From the NCBI GenBank assembly GCA_026388615.1, contig JAPLJL010000435.1, positions 1 to 11,496 of the forward strand: a stretch of 11,496 nucleotides of DNA, in the 5' to 3' direction. The translations under genes and the position numbers were made by a program. Shown here piece by piece: positions 1 to 6,477 of this stretch (within the stretch, counting starts at the first letter, position 1; every line of letters starts with the position of its first letter). The notes below the pieces were generated by a model. That model was not told the origin of the DNA. It saw only the letters and a list, made by a program, of their open reading frames with translations, and searched no databases. Origin of the DNA: Pseudomonadota bacterium. Its GTDB lineage: Bacteria > Desulfobacterota > JAPLJL01.

Positions 1-10
1 GATTGGTTAT

Positions 11-16
11 TATTAT
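11..16 (+). promoter_or_regulatory. Possible -10 box for rpsT
   Basis: TATTAT lies in an AT-rich stretch (positions 7-17) about 38 bases before the rpsT start. It matches the sigma-70 consensus TATAAT at five of six positions. A -35 box would fall before the window, so it cannot be checked. If this is right, the leader would be about 30 bases long and would contain the small hairpin at 30-42. Confidence 0.25.
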
Positions 17-29
17 AGGGAATCAGCTA

Positions 30-42
30 GTCAGAAACTGAC
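30..42 (+). promoter_or_regulatory. Small leader hairpin before the rpsT ribosome-binding site
   Basis: GTCAG-AAA-CTGAC is a perfect 5-bp stem with a 3-base loop. It ends just before a weak purine-rich site (GGAAAAAG, 43-50) and the ATG at 54. S20 synthesis is known to be translationally autoregulated in E. coli. This hairpin is well placed to affect initiation, but a 5-bp stem can arise by chance, and a regulatory role here is inference only. Confidence 0.25.
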
Positions 43-53
43 GGAAAAAGAAA

Positions 54-326
54 ATGTCGAAACCCTCTGCCGAAAAACGCTATCGCCAAAGCCTGAAGCG
101 GCGCGAGATCAACCGGAGCTGGAGGAAAAAGCTTCATACCGCCGAGAAAAGCCTTCTCGAACGGCTGGGGACGGAAAAGCCCCAGGAAGCGACCACCGAG
201 CTCCACCAGGTTTCCCGCCTTCTGACCCGGGCTGCCTCTCGGAAGGTGATTCATAAAAAGAAAGCCTCCCGGAAGATCGGCCGCCTGAGCAAGCGTCTGG
301 CCAAGTCCACCGCGAAGAGCGCTTAA
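54..326 (+). CDS. rpsT: 30S ribosomal protein S20
   Basis: Small ribosomal subunit protein S20, which binds 16S rRNA and helps early 30S assembly. The 90-residue product is very basic and has the normal family length (about 85-95). The N-terminal helix (residues 1-25, Lys/Arg rich, with the SAEKRYRQSLKRREIN stretch) matches the S20 start. The C-terminal block, residues about 57-85 (LLTRAASRKVIHKKKASRK, then RLSKRLAK), matches the conserved end of the family (kaaskGviHknkAarkkSRLakrl). The ATG at 54 is preceded by GGAAAAAG. It is the only + strand gene here and faces holA tail to tail. The holA/rpsT convergence is a familiar arrangement in Deltaproteobacteria. Confidence 0.95.
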   Translation: MSKPSAEKRYRQSLKRREINRSWRKKLHTAEKSLLERLGTEKPQEATTELHQVSRLLTRAASRKVIHKKKASRKIGRLSKRLAKSTAKSA

Positions 327-458
327 GCCCTTCCTGATTAATCGGGGGATTTATCGAGTCCCGATTGAAATTGGGTTCGGGATTGGTGTATTTCCCTGCC
401 CGGATCTTCAATAATTTTTTTCAAACTCAATAATCGTTATTAGATTGCGCCCAGGGTA

Positions 459-488
459 TCGGCCAGGGCGCAACCGCAACCGTTGGAC
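459..488 (+). repeat. 30-bp direct repeat, copy 1
   Basis: This 30-base sequence begins TCGGCCAGGGCGCAAC and ends CAACCGTTGGAC. It recurs without a mismatch at 625-654, 166 bases downstream. Its GGGCGCAA segment (466-473) is also the right arm of an 8-bp inverted repeat with TTGCGCCC at 445-452 (loop 13). The bases flanking the two copies differ, so this looks like a mobile or duplicated short element rather than a longer duplication. Confidence 0.85.
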
Positions 489-589
489 TCAATCTTGATC
501 ATGAGTTAATCGTTGATCGGTTGGGCGGCTCGTTTGGGTATACGGTTAGGTTTTTCGGTTTTTAAAGACGATAAACGGATGACTTTTGA

Positions 590-627
590 CGACACGAGCA
601 GCCTGCCCGAGCCTTCAGCTCGTGTCG
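590..627. repeat. 10-bp inverted repeat (stem-loop) next to the second direct repeat
   Basis: CGACACGAGC (590-599) is the exact reverse complement of GCTCGTGTCG (618-627), with an 18-base loop. The right arm runs into the second 30-bp repeat copy. It sits 36 bases beyond the holA stop, so on the - strand it could end holA transcription. The bases that follow on that strand (TCAAAAGTC) are not a clear T-run, so terminator function is uncertain. Confidence 0.5.
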
Positions 628-654
628 GCCAGGGCGCAACCGCAACCGTTGGAC
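625..654 (+). repeat. 30-bp direct repeat, copy 2
   Basis: This is identical over 30 bases to 459-488. It begins three bases before the right arm of the 590-627 stem ends, and ends 8 bases before the holA stop codon. Both copies therefore have a GC-rich inverted repeat using or touching their left part, but the partner arms are unrelated in sequence. Confidence 0.85.
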
Positions 655-662
655 GTAGATAT

Positions 663-1688
663 TTATTTGCGGACGCTTTTCCCGGAAACGAAACCGACCA
701 GGAACATCTCCAGAAGCAGGCGGGGGGAGAGGCCGGAGCGCTTGAGCTTCAGGTCGAGACTCGAAAGGTCGCGCAGACCCCGGCGGATTTCGACCTGCGT
801 GTAAGCCCGGGCTTCCCGGCAGGAGCACTGGAGTGAATAGGCATGAGTTATTTTCAGGATCTTTCCAATCTCCGCCTCCGTCTTCCCTTTATCCAGGAGG
901 AGGCGGGTCCGGAGAAGCTTCCGGATTTTCCCGGCCAGCTGACCGACGATCATGACCGGCGGATCCCCGGAGGCCAAAAGCCGGTTCAGGGACTGGATCG
1001 CCCCGGGGAGATTCCGGTCCCGGACGGCATTGGAGAGATCCCAGACGCCTACGCTCGAACCGCCCGCCAGAGTCTTCCGGACGGTTTCCGCCTGGACCAT
1101 CTTGGCGTCGGTAAACAGGAAGACTTTTTCCAGTTCCTGGGAGGCGAGACCCAGGTCCGGGCCGACCCGCTCGGCGATCAGCTGGGCGGCTTCCCGGGAG
1201 AGGCTCCGGCCCGCTTCCCGGGCCAGCTCCAGAATCCGATCCGGGACCTCGTTTGCTTTCAGGGGCTCGGCCTTGACCAGTTCTCCGGCCTGTTCCAGCA
1301 GTTTTTTCAGCTTGGCCCCCGGGGCCTTGGCCCCTTCCAGGACCAGGACCGTGGCCGGGTTGGGATTGGACAGGTATTTTTCCAGTGCGGAGATGTCATC
1401 TTCCGGGAGTTTTTCCAGGTTCCGGGCCAGGACGAGCTTGCGGGCGGCGCCGAAAGGCAGGGTCCGGGCAGCGTTTAAAACCTCCGCCAGGCCCTCCGCG
1501 GCCGGGTAACTCTCGAAGTTGATGGTATCCCCCGGCGGGAGAACTTCCTTTTTCAAGCGGTGAAGGAATTCTTCGCGTTGGTAAATGTCCGGGCCGAAGA
1601 CCCCGTATATGAATGCGGACTTGCCGCCGCGGGGGCGGGCCGGGGTGGTCCCGTTTTTGGGTTTTTCGTATTTAGATTTGGAAGTCAC
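663..1688 (-). CDS. holA: DNA polymerase III, delta subunit
   Basis: Clamp-loader delta subunit, which opens the beta sliding clamp during loading onto primed DNA. The 341-residue product has the usual family length (about 330-345). Residues about 24-42 (SAFIYGVFGPDIYQREEFL) correspond to the degenerate nucleotide-binding start of delta (normally yll.G.d.yl..e). The middle contains the FESYPAAEGLAEVLNAARTLPF segment (clamp-interaction region) and VLARNLEKLP. The C-terminal part, from about residue 215 (GVWDLSNAVRDRNLPGAIQS), is the helical collar domain. The start is GTG at 1688. No ATG lies between it and the conserved N-terminus, so the first 23 residues, low in complexity and basic, may be partly non-functional. 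The best Shine-Dalgarno-like stretch, GAGGG, is rather far upstream. A 294-base repeat-filled gap precedes it, so it may have its own promoter rather than read-through from lptE. Confidence 0.92.
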   Translation of the reverse strand: MTSKSKYEKPKNGTTPARPRGGKSAFIYGVFGPDIYQREEFLHRLKKEVLPPGDTINFESYPAAEGLAEVLNAARTLPFGAARKLVLARNLEKLPEDDISALEKYLSNPNPATVLVLEGAKAPGAKLKKLLEQAGELVKAEPLKANEVPDRILELAREAGRSLSREAAQLIAERVGPDLGLASQELEKVFLFTDAKMVQAETVRKTLAGGSSVGVWDLSNAVRDRNLPGAIQSLNRLLASGDPPVMIVGQLAGKIRKLLRTRLLLDKGKTEAEIGKILKITHAYSLQCSCREARAYTQVEIRRGLRDLSSLDLKLKRSGLSPRLLLEMFLVGFVSGKSVRK

Positions 1689-1712
1689 GTTACTTAAATA
1701 TACCCTCGGGGA

Positions 1713-1983
1713 ATGACCAATGAATTAGAAATATCTAATTACTAATTTCTAATGTCTAATCAAAACACAATGAACAATGACACAAAAGAAAAAAATTACT
1801 AATGACTAATTTCTAATGACTAATCAAATCCCAATGACCAATGACCAAACTTCAATAAATAAACAATGACTAATTTCTAATTTCCAACAAGTAATCGATA
1901 AACATTTGAATTTTCACATTTGACATTGGACATTTTGGGTTTGTTTTTTGATTAGAAATTAGTCATTAGAAATTAGACATTTT
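1713..1983. repeat. AT-rich array of 7-bp units in inverted arms between lptE and holA
   Basis: This non-coding gap is made almost wholly of degenerate heptamers. The left part reads CTAATTA CTAATTT (1735-1748), then CTAATGT and CTAATCA, and later CCAATGA CCAATGA (1831-1844). The right part reads ATTAGAA ATTAGTC (1951-1964), then ATTAGAA and ATTAGAC, and is the reverse complement of the same theme. The 17-mer AATGACTAATTTCTAAT occurs at 1801-1817 and 1865-1881 in direct orientation and at 1951-1967 inverted. The pairing 1799-1817 with 1951-1969 is perfect over 19 bp. The base composition is sharply different from the GC-rich genes on both sides. No ORF, tRNA or terminator with a T-tail is evident. 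Confidence 0.85.
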
Positions 1984-2606
1984 CAAAAGCCCCCTCCCCA
2001 GCGGCTGACCACCTGCCGGGCGATGGCCTCGGCGGCCCGGGCCAGGGCGTCCCGGCGGTTACTGTCCAGCATCAGGGCCCGGTCCCGGGCGTCATAATAG
2101 GTTTCCTCCTGGAGGTTGGAAAGCTGCCAGAGGATTTTCTGATCGGACTTGCGCGTGACCGTAATATTCACCAGGACTACGACCTGGTAATCAGCGGGGG
2201 AGAATTGGTCCACTGCGCCGGTCGGGTGGTAGGAAGCCACCGAATCGGAGATGGAGAGGATCCGGCCCTGCAGGATAGCTTCCGCGTCCGCGGACGCCAC
2301 GACCTGGGCCAGGCCCCTCCGGGTAATGGCCTCGATAAGCTTTTCGGTGAAAACCGCTTCGATGCCGCGGGAGGAAGTACGGTTCTCCCAGGTGGGCACG
2401 GAAATGGTGGCGACGGAAGGGGTTTCCGGATCCAAATGCCCGATCGGGCGATAGCCGCATCCTGAGAATAAAAGCAGGGAGCAAAGGGCAAAGGGCAAAG
2501 GGTAAGAAAGTAAAAAAACGGAGAATTTTGACTTCGGACTTCGGCCTGCCCGAGCCGGCTGTTCGGGACGGCCAGGGACCTTATACTTCGGACCGAAAAT
2601 ATTCAT
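1983..2606 (-). CDS. lptE: LptE-like LPS assembly lipoprotein
   Basis: Outer-membrane lipoprotein that plugs the LptD barrel and helps insert lipopolysaccharide. A lipoprotein signal is visible: hydrophobic residues 29-47, then LFSGC with the lipidated Cys at residue 50 and GYRPIG directly after it, typical of LptE (CGY.l). Residues about 67-100 (TISVPTWENRTSSRGIEAVF, then TEKL) match the LptE core, normally i.v..f.N.t...gle..lt..l. The 207-residue length is near the family's usual 165-200, but the N-terminus before the Cys is unusually long (49 residues). Residues 21-26 and 36-42 are encoded by short tandem DNA repeats. No other start codon lies between ATG 2606 and the signal core, so this start is required. 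The ATG overlaps the leuS stop (ATGA), giving translational coupling. The order leuS-lptE-holA supports the call. Confidence 0.87.
   Translation of the reverse strand: MNIFGPKYKVPGRPEQPARAGRSPKSKFSVFLLSYPLPFALCSLLLFSGCGYRPIGHLDPETPSVATISVPTWENRTSSRGIEAVFTEKLIEAITRRGLAQVVASADAEAILQGRILSISDSVASYHPTGAVDQFSPADYQVVVLVNITVTRKSDQKILWQLSNLQEETYYDARDRALMLDSNRRDALARAAEAIARQVVSRWGGGF
2481..2544. repeat. 7-bp tandem repeats inside the lptE signal-peptide coding region
   Basis: On the + strand GCAAAGG occurs three times in a row without error (2481-2501), and ACTTCGG twice in a row (2531-2544). On the coding strand these give residues 36-42 (PLPFALC, part of the hydrophobic core) and residues 21-26 (GRSPKS). 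The 7-bp unit matches the unit length of the arrays found between other genes in this window, although the sequences differ. Confidence 0.8.
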
Positions 2607-5215
2607 CCGACCACAATATTGATCAGGCGGTTGGGGACGACGATAACCTTTCGGATTTCCTTGCCGCCGGTGAAACCCAGGATCCGCTCGTCTTTCAAGG
2701 CCCGTTCCCGGAGCTCGGTCTCGCCGAGGCCCGCGGGCACGCGGAGGCGGCTCCGGAGCTTGCCGTTGACCTGGAGCACGATCTCGATTTCCTCCTCGGC
2801 GACCAGCTCGGGATCGAACCGGGGCCAGGATTTCTGGAGGAGAAAGCCGGTCCCGCCGGTCTGAGCCCAGAGCTCCTCGGAGAGGTGGGGGGCGAAGGGA
2901 TGCAGGAGAAGCAGGAGGGCGCGCGCCGCCTCCCGGAAAACCGCACGGGTCTCGGCATCGAGGGGGATTTCCCCTTTCTGCAGGGCGGCGGAGAACTGGG
3001 AGAGGGCGGCCTGGAATTTGTAGAGGCCGGCGATCGTGGTATTGAAATGGAAGCGGTCCTCGAGGTCAGAGGTTACCCGCTTAATCGTCTTGTGGGTCAG
3101 GCGCTGGAGCTCCCGGGCCGGGCCGCTCCCGGGCCGGGCCGCGGCCGGGTCCTCAATGGGGGCGAGCCGCTCCCGGTTGTCCGTGACCAGGCGGAAGACG
3201 CGGTTCAGGAACCGGAAAACCCCTTCCAGGCCGGCGTCGCTCCAGTCCAGATCCTTTTCCGGGGGCGAATCGGAGACGCAGAAGACCCGGGCGGAATCGG
3301 CCCCGAACCGGTTGATCATTTCCTCCGGGTCGATCACGTTCCGGAGGGACTTGGACATTTTGAAGGACCGGCCTTTGGCGATCGGGGTCCCGCACTCGCG
3401 GCATTTGCCCTCGGCATCCACCTCGCGGGGGTAGCGGTAGCCGTGCCGGGGACAGCGCATGGTCTCCATCCGCACCATCCCCTGGGTCAACAGATTTTTA
3501 AAGGGCTCGGACTGGTCCTGAAGCCCGAGATCCCGGAGCACCCGGGTGTAATAACGGCTGTAGAGCAGGTGCAGGATGGCGTGCTCGATCCCCCCGACAT
3601 ACTGGTCCACCGGCATCCAGTGCCGGGTCCGCGGGTCGAACATGGACTGTTTCTGGTCGGGGCAGGCGTAGCGGGAAAAGTACCAGGAGGATTCAACAAA
3701 GGTGTCGAAGGTATCGGTTTCCCGGCGGGCCGGGCCCCCGCAGACCGGGCATTTGGTTTCCAGGAACTCCGGCACCGTGGCCAGCGGAGAGCCGGACAGG
3801 CCGGTTAATTTCACGTGCTCGGGGAGGATGACCGGAAGATCCGTTTCCGGGACCGGCACCGTTCCGCATTTCCCGCAGTAGATCACCGGGATGGGGCAGC
3901 CCCAGTAGCGCTGGCGGGACACCCCCCAGTCGCGGAGCCGGTAGAGAACCCCTTTCCGGCCGAAGCCCTTTTCCTCCAGGAAATCCAGAATCCGCGCGAT
4001 GCCTTCCGGGCGGTTGCGGGTCCCGCTGAAAGCCCCGGAGTTGACCATCGCCCCGTCGCCTTCGTAGGCCTGGGTCATGGTTTCGGGAGAAAGTTTTTCC
4101 CCCTCGGGCTGGATCACCACCAGGACGGGCAGCCGGTATTTCCGGGCGAACTCGAAATCCCGCTGGTCGTGGGCGGGAACGGACATGACCGCCCCGGTCC
4201 CGTATTCAAGCAGGACGAAATTGGCGATGTAGATCGGCATTTTCAGGCCGGTGAGCGGGTTCAGGCAATAAGCGCCGGTAAAAGCCCCTTCCTTTTCGTA
4301 ATCGGCGCTGGCGCGCTTTTCTCGGGAGAGGCGCTTGGCCTCGGCGGCGAAGCGGGCCACTTCGGCGGAGTGTTCCGAGCCGGCGGAAAGCCGGGGGACG
4401 AGCTCGTGCTCCGGGGCCAGGACCATGAAGGTGGCGCCGAAGAGGGTGTCGGGGCGGGTGGTGAAGACCCGGATCCGCTCCGCGCCCGGGAGGGGTTTTT
4501 CCAGGGGGAAATCCACATAGCCCCCGAGGGATTTGCCGATCCAGTTCCGCTGCATGGTCAGGACCTGTTCGGGCCAGTCCCCCAGGGTTTTCATCCCCTC
4601 GAGCAGCTCCTCGCAGTAATCGGTGATCCGGAAGAACCAGCCGGGCATGACGCGCTCCTCTACCTGGGTGTCGGTATGGCGGTAGCAGCAGCCGTTTTCG
4701 ACCTGCTCGTTGGCCAGGACGGTCTGGCACTCCGGGCACCAGTTCAGGCTGGTTTCCTTCCGGTAGGCCATCCCCCGCGCGAGCATCCGGACGAAGACCA
4801 GCTGCTCCCAGCGGTAATATTCGGGATCGCAGGTGGCCAGCTCCCGGGTCCAGTCATAGGAAAATCCCAGCCGCTTCAGCTGGGCGCGCATGACCCCGAT
4901 GTTGTCCCGGGTCCAGCGGGCGGGATGGATCACGCGCTCGATCGCGGCATTTTCGGCGGGGAGCCCGAAGGCGTCCCAGCCCATCGGGTGGAGGACGTTC
5001 CGGCCGCGCATCCACTGGAAGCGGGCGATCACGTCCCCGATGGTGTAGTTCCGGACGTGCCCCATGTGCAGGCGCCCGGAGGGATAAGGGAACATTTCCA
5101 GGAGATAGTATTTCGGCCGGGGGTCATCCTCCCGGGCCCGGAAAACCCCGGCCTCTTCCCACCGCGTCTGCCAGCGGGCTTCGACCTGCCCGGGCTCGTA
5201 CTTGAGTTCTTCCAT
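2603..5215 (-). CDS. leuS: Leucyl-tRNA synthetase
   Basis: Class I aminoacyl-tRNA synthetase that charges tRNA-Leu. The 870-residue length is normal for bacterial LeuRS. Catalytic signatures are HMGH at 50-53 (in YPSGRLHMGHVRNYTIGD) and KMSKS at 619-623. The CP1 editing domain carries TTRPDTLFG (252-260) and YGTGAVMSVPAHDQRD (338-353, with the proofreading Asp region). Cysteine pairs suggest zinc-binding knuckles: C160/C163 with C176/C177, then C447/C450 with C489/C492. A further CPRH...CREC unit lies at 588-608, directly before KMSKS, where E. coli has a longer leucine-specific domain. The C-terminal domain ends ...VIVVPNRLINIVV, as in the family. ATG 5215 lies 6 bases past the receiver gene's stop, and the Shine-Dalgarno match is weak, suggesting coupling. 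Leu-TTA, Leu-CTA and Ser-TCA codons are almost absent. Confidence 0.98.
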   Translation of the reverse strand: MEELKYEPGQVEARWQTRWEEAGVFRAREDDPRPKYYLLEMFPYPSGRLHMGHVRNYTIGDVIARFQWMRGRNVLHPMGWDAFGLPAENAAIERVIHPARWTRDNIGVMRAQLKRLGFSYDWTRELATCDPEYYRWEQLVFVRMLARGMAYRKETSLNWCPECQTVLANEQVENGCCYRHTDTQVEERVMPGWFFRITDYCEELLEGMKTLGDWPEQVLTMQRNWIGKSLGGYVDFPLEKPLPGAERIRVFTTRPDTLFGATFMVLAPEHELVPRLSAGSEHSAEVARFAAEAKRLSREKRASADYEKEGAFTGAYCLNPLTGLKMPIYIANFVLLEYGTGAVMSVPAHDQRDFEFARKYRLPVLVVIQPEGEKLSPETMTQAYEGDGAMVNSGAFSGTRNRPEGIARILDFLEEKGFGRKGVLYRLRDWGVSRQRYWGCPIPVIYCGKCGTVPVPETDLPVILPEHVKLTGLSGSPLATVPEFLETKCPVCGGPARRETDTFDTFVESSWYFSRYACPDQKQSMFDPRTRHWMPVDQYVGGIEHAILHLLYSRYYTRVLRDLGLQDQSEPFKNLLTQGMVRMETMRCPRHGYRYPREVDAEGKCRECGTPIAKGRSFKMSKSLRNVIDPEEMINRFGADSARVFCVSDSPPEKDLDWSDAGLEGVFRFLNRVFRLVTDNRERLAPIEDPAAARPGSGPARELQRLTHKTIKRVTSDLEDRFHFNTTIAGLYKFQAALSQFSAALQKGEIPLDAETRAVFREAARALLLLLHPFAPHLSEELWAQTGGTGFLLQKSWPRFDPELVAEEEIEIVLQVNGKLRSRLRVPAGLGETELRERALKDERILGFTGGKEIRKVIVVPNRLINIVVG

Positions 5216-5221
5216 CGGGTG

Positions 5222-5602
5222 TTAGTCGGCGATCCCGAGGAGCCGCTTGACGGTCTTGAGGATGATCGAGCCGGGGGTGGGCTTGGTCAGGTAGCCGTCC
5301 GCTCCCAGGGAGAGGGCCCGGTCCCGGTCGGCCTGGGCGCCCTCGGTGGTGATGACCAGGACCGGAATCTTGGAATTGAGCGGCCCCTTGCGGATCAGGG
5401 AAAGCAGTTTGAGCCCGTCCATGATCGGCATATTGATATCAACCATGACCAGGTTGAAGTTTTCCAGGTTGAATTTTTTCAGACCCTCCACGCCGTCGGA
5501 AGCCTCGGAGATCTCCACGTCCGGGAGCCGCCGGAGAGCAAAGCAGATAAACTGCCGCATGGTCGGGGAGTCTTCCACAACGAGAATTTTGATCGGAGGC
5601 AT
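5222..5602 (-). CDS. Stand-alone CheY-like response regulator receiver
   Basis: Single-domain phosphorylation switch of 126 residues with no output domain. The acidic pocket E10-D11, the phosphoacceptor D55 (in VMVDINMPIMDG), T85/T86 and the conserved K107 (in LTKPTP) are all present, so it should accept phosphate from a histidine kinase. No kinase gene is in the window. Its start shares one base with the stop of the GAF gene (TGATG on the - strand), so the two are translationally coupled and probably act together. The leuS start follows 6 bases after its stop. It may signal by binding a partner protein, as CheY does, but the partner cannot be seen here. The subfamily is not recognised. Confidence 0.9.
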   Translation of the reverse strand: MPPIKILVVEDSPTMRQFICFALRRLPDVEISEASDGVEGLKKFNLENFNLVMVDINMPIMDGLKLLSLIRKGPLNSKIPVLVITTEGAQADRDRALSLGADGYLTKPTPGSIILKTVKRLLGIAD

Positions 5603-6474
5603 CAGCGGGTCAGGAGGTCGATAAATCCGCGGAAGGTGGAAAGCCGGCGCTCGGATTCCGAGTAAAGCCGGGAGCTGAAAATGGCGGTGGCGGCGTGTCC
5701 GGCCAGGAGGGTGAAAAGCTCGTAATCCACTTCGGCGAACTGGGTTTTCTGGCGGAGCAGGCGGTAAAGCACGATCACCCCGATTACGTATTCCTTGATT
5801 TTGAGGGGAATGCAGACCAGGGGATTGTTGATTTCCGTCGTCTCCGGCAAAGCAAAGTCCTTGCGGATGTAATTTACCCCGGTCTCGGCCACCTTGCCGA
5901 TGATGCCCTCCCCGATGGCGATGGGGGGAATCTCGTCCTGGGAAATACCCTCGGCGGCCACGACCAGGAGCGTATCTTTTTTCTCGTCCCGGAGCAGGAG
6001 GACGAACTCCTCCGCCCCGATCAGGTTGATCACGATTTCCAGGATGATCTGGAGCACCTCCCGGTAATCCAGGGTGGAATGCAGCTGGTAACTGGCGATG
6101 TAGAGATTAGCCAGGTTGTTGTTCTCTTCCTCGATCTCGACGTAGCGCTGGGCGAAGTCCTGGTTTTCCTGCTCGATGCCCGAATATTTTTCCAGGAGTT
6201 CTTCCTTCTCGCGGACGAGTTCCTGAATCCGGCGCTCGAGGTCCTGGATGGCGGTCTCCGGCTGGATGGCCCGCCGGAGGTCACGGTTTTCTTCTTCGAG
6301 CCGGACCACCTGGTAACGCAGCTTTTCCGTGATCCGCAGGAGTTCCTGGGTGAACTCCGCCCCTTTCTTGAAATTCTGCAGGAATTCCTGCGCCCGCTGG
6401 GAGACCTTGCGCTCTTCTTCTTTTTCCGCGCGGTCGTCCAGGACCTGGGGGATTTCGGCTTCGGGTCTTTCCAT
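5602..6474 (-). CDS. Coiled-coil plus GAF domain sensor protein
   Basis: Cytoplasmic protein of 290 residues. Residues about 15-125 are charged and heptad-like (for example LVREKEELLEKYSGIEQENQ), predicting a long coiled coil that likely dimerises. Residues about 131-275 form a GAF domain. It starts YQLHSTLDYREVLQIILEIV, has EGIIGKVAETG and IPLKIKEYVIGVIVLYR, and ends in the typical ...LFTLLAGHAATAIFSSRLY helix. GAF domains bind small ligands or mediate dimerisation. No kinase, cyclase or DNA-binding domain follows, so it may pass its signal to the coupled receiver through contact or an unlinked kinase. No signal peptide or membrane segment is seen. ATG 6474 lies 3 bases after the HIT gene stop. 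The ligand is unknown. Confidence 0.85.
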   Translation of the reverse strand: MERPEAEIPQVLDDRAEKEEERKVSQRAQEFLQNFKKGAEFTQELLRITEKLRYQVVRLEEENRDLRRAIQPETAIQDLERRIQELVREKEELLEKYSGIEQENQDFAQRYVEIEEENNNLANLYIASYQLHSTLDYREVLQIILEIVINLIGAEEFVLLLRDEKKDTLLVVAAEGISQDEIPPIAIGEGIIGKVAETGVNYIRKDFALPETTEINNPLVCIPLKIKEYVIGVIVLYRLLRQKTQFAEVDYELFTLLAGHAATAIFSSRLYSESERRLSTFRGFIDLLTR

Positions 6475-6477
6475 CGG

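Larger units (their letters stand above)
327..662. other. Convergent intergenic region, rpsT/holA, rich in inverted repeats
   Basis: These 336 bases separate two convergent genes and hold no convincing gene. Just after rpsT are overlapping, mutually exclusive inverted repeats: AATCGGG (340-346) with CCCGATT (360-366), and TCCCGA (359-364) with TCGGGA (377-382). A 14-bp near-palindrome lies at 333-346. TTGCGCCC (445-452) pairs with GGGCGCAA (466-473), and a 10-bp stem lies at 590-627. A 30-bp sequence is present twice (459-488 and 625-654). A T-run at 415-421 has no stem in front of it, so no textbook rho-independent terminator is visible for either gene. One of the GC-rich stems may still serve that role. 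Confidence 0.6.

Noticed and set aside
327..662. Possible tRNA or other structured RNA in the rpsT-holA spacer (a GGTTCGGGATT stretch resembles a T-arm)
   Set aside because: No acceptor, D or anticodon stems fit around it, and there is no CCA or discriminator arrangement.
513..836. 107-residue + strand ORF starting in the rpsT-holA spacer
   Set aside because: It runs across a direct repeat and a stem-loop and then into the antisense of the holA end. There is no recognisable domain and no good ribosome-binding site.
1713..1983. Possible CRISPR array
   Set aside because: The repeats are 7 bp, degenerate and contiguous, with no unique spacers of 25-40 bases, and no cas gene is nearby.
2528..5665. 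Long + strand ORFs (426 and 616 residues) opposite leuS and the receiver gene
   Set aside because: They lie codon-on-codon opposite strongly conserved genes, are rich in Gly, Pro and Arg, show no known domain, and are explained by rarity of TTA, CTA and TCA codons in the sense genes.
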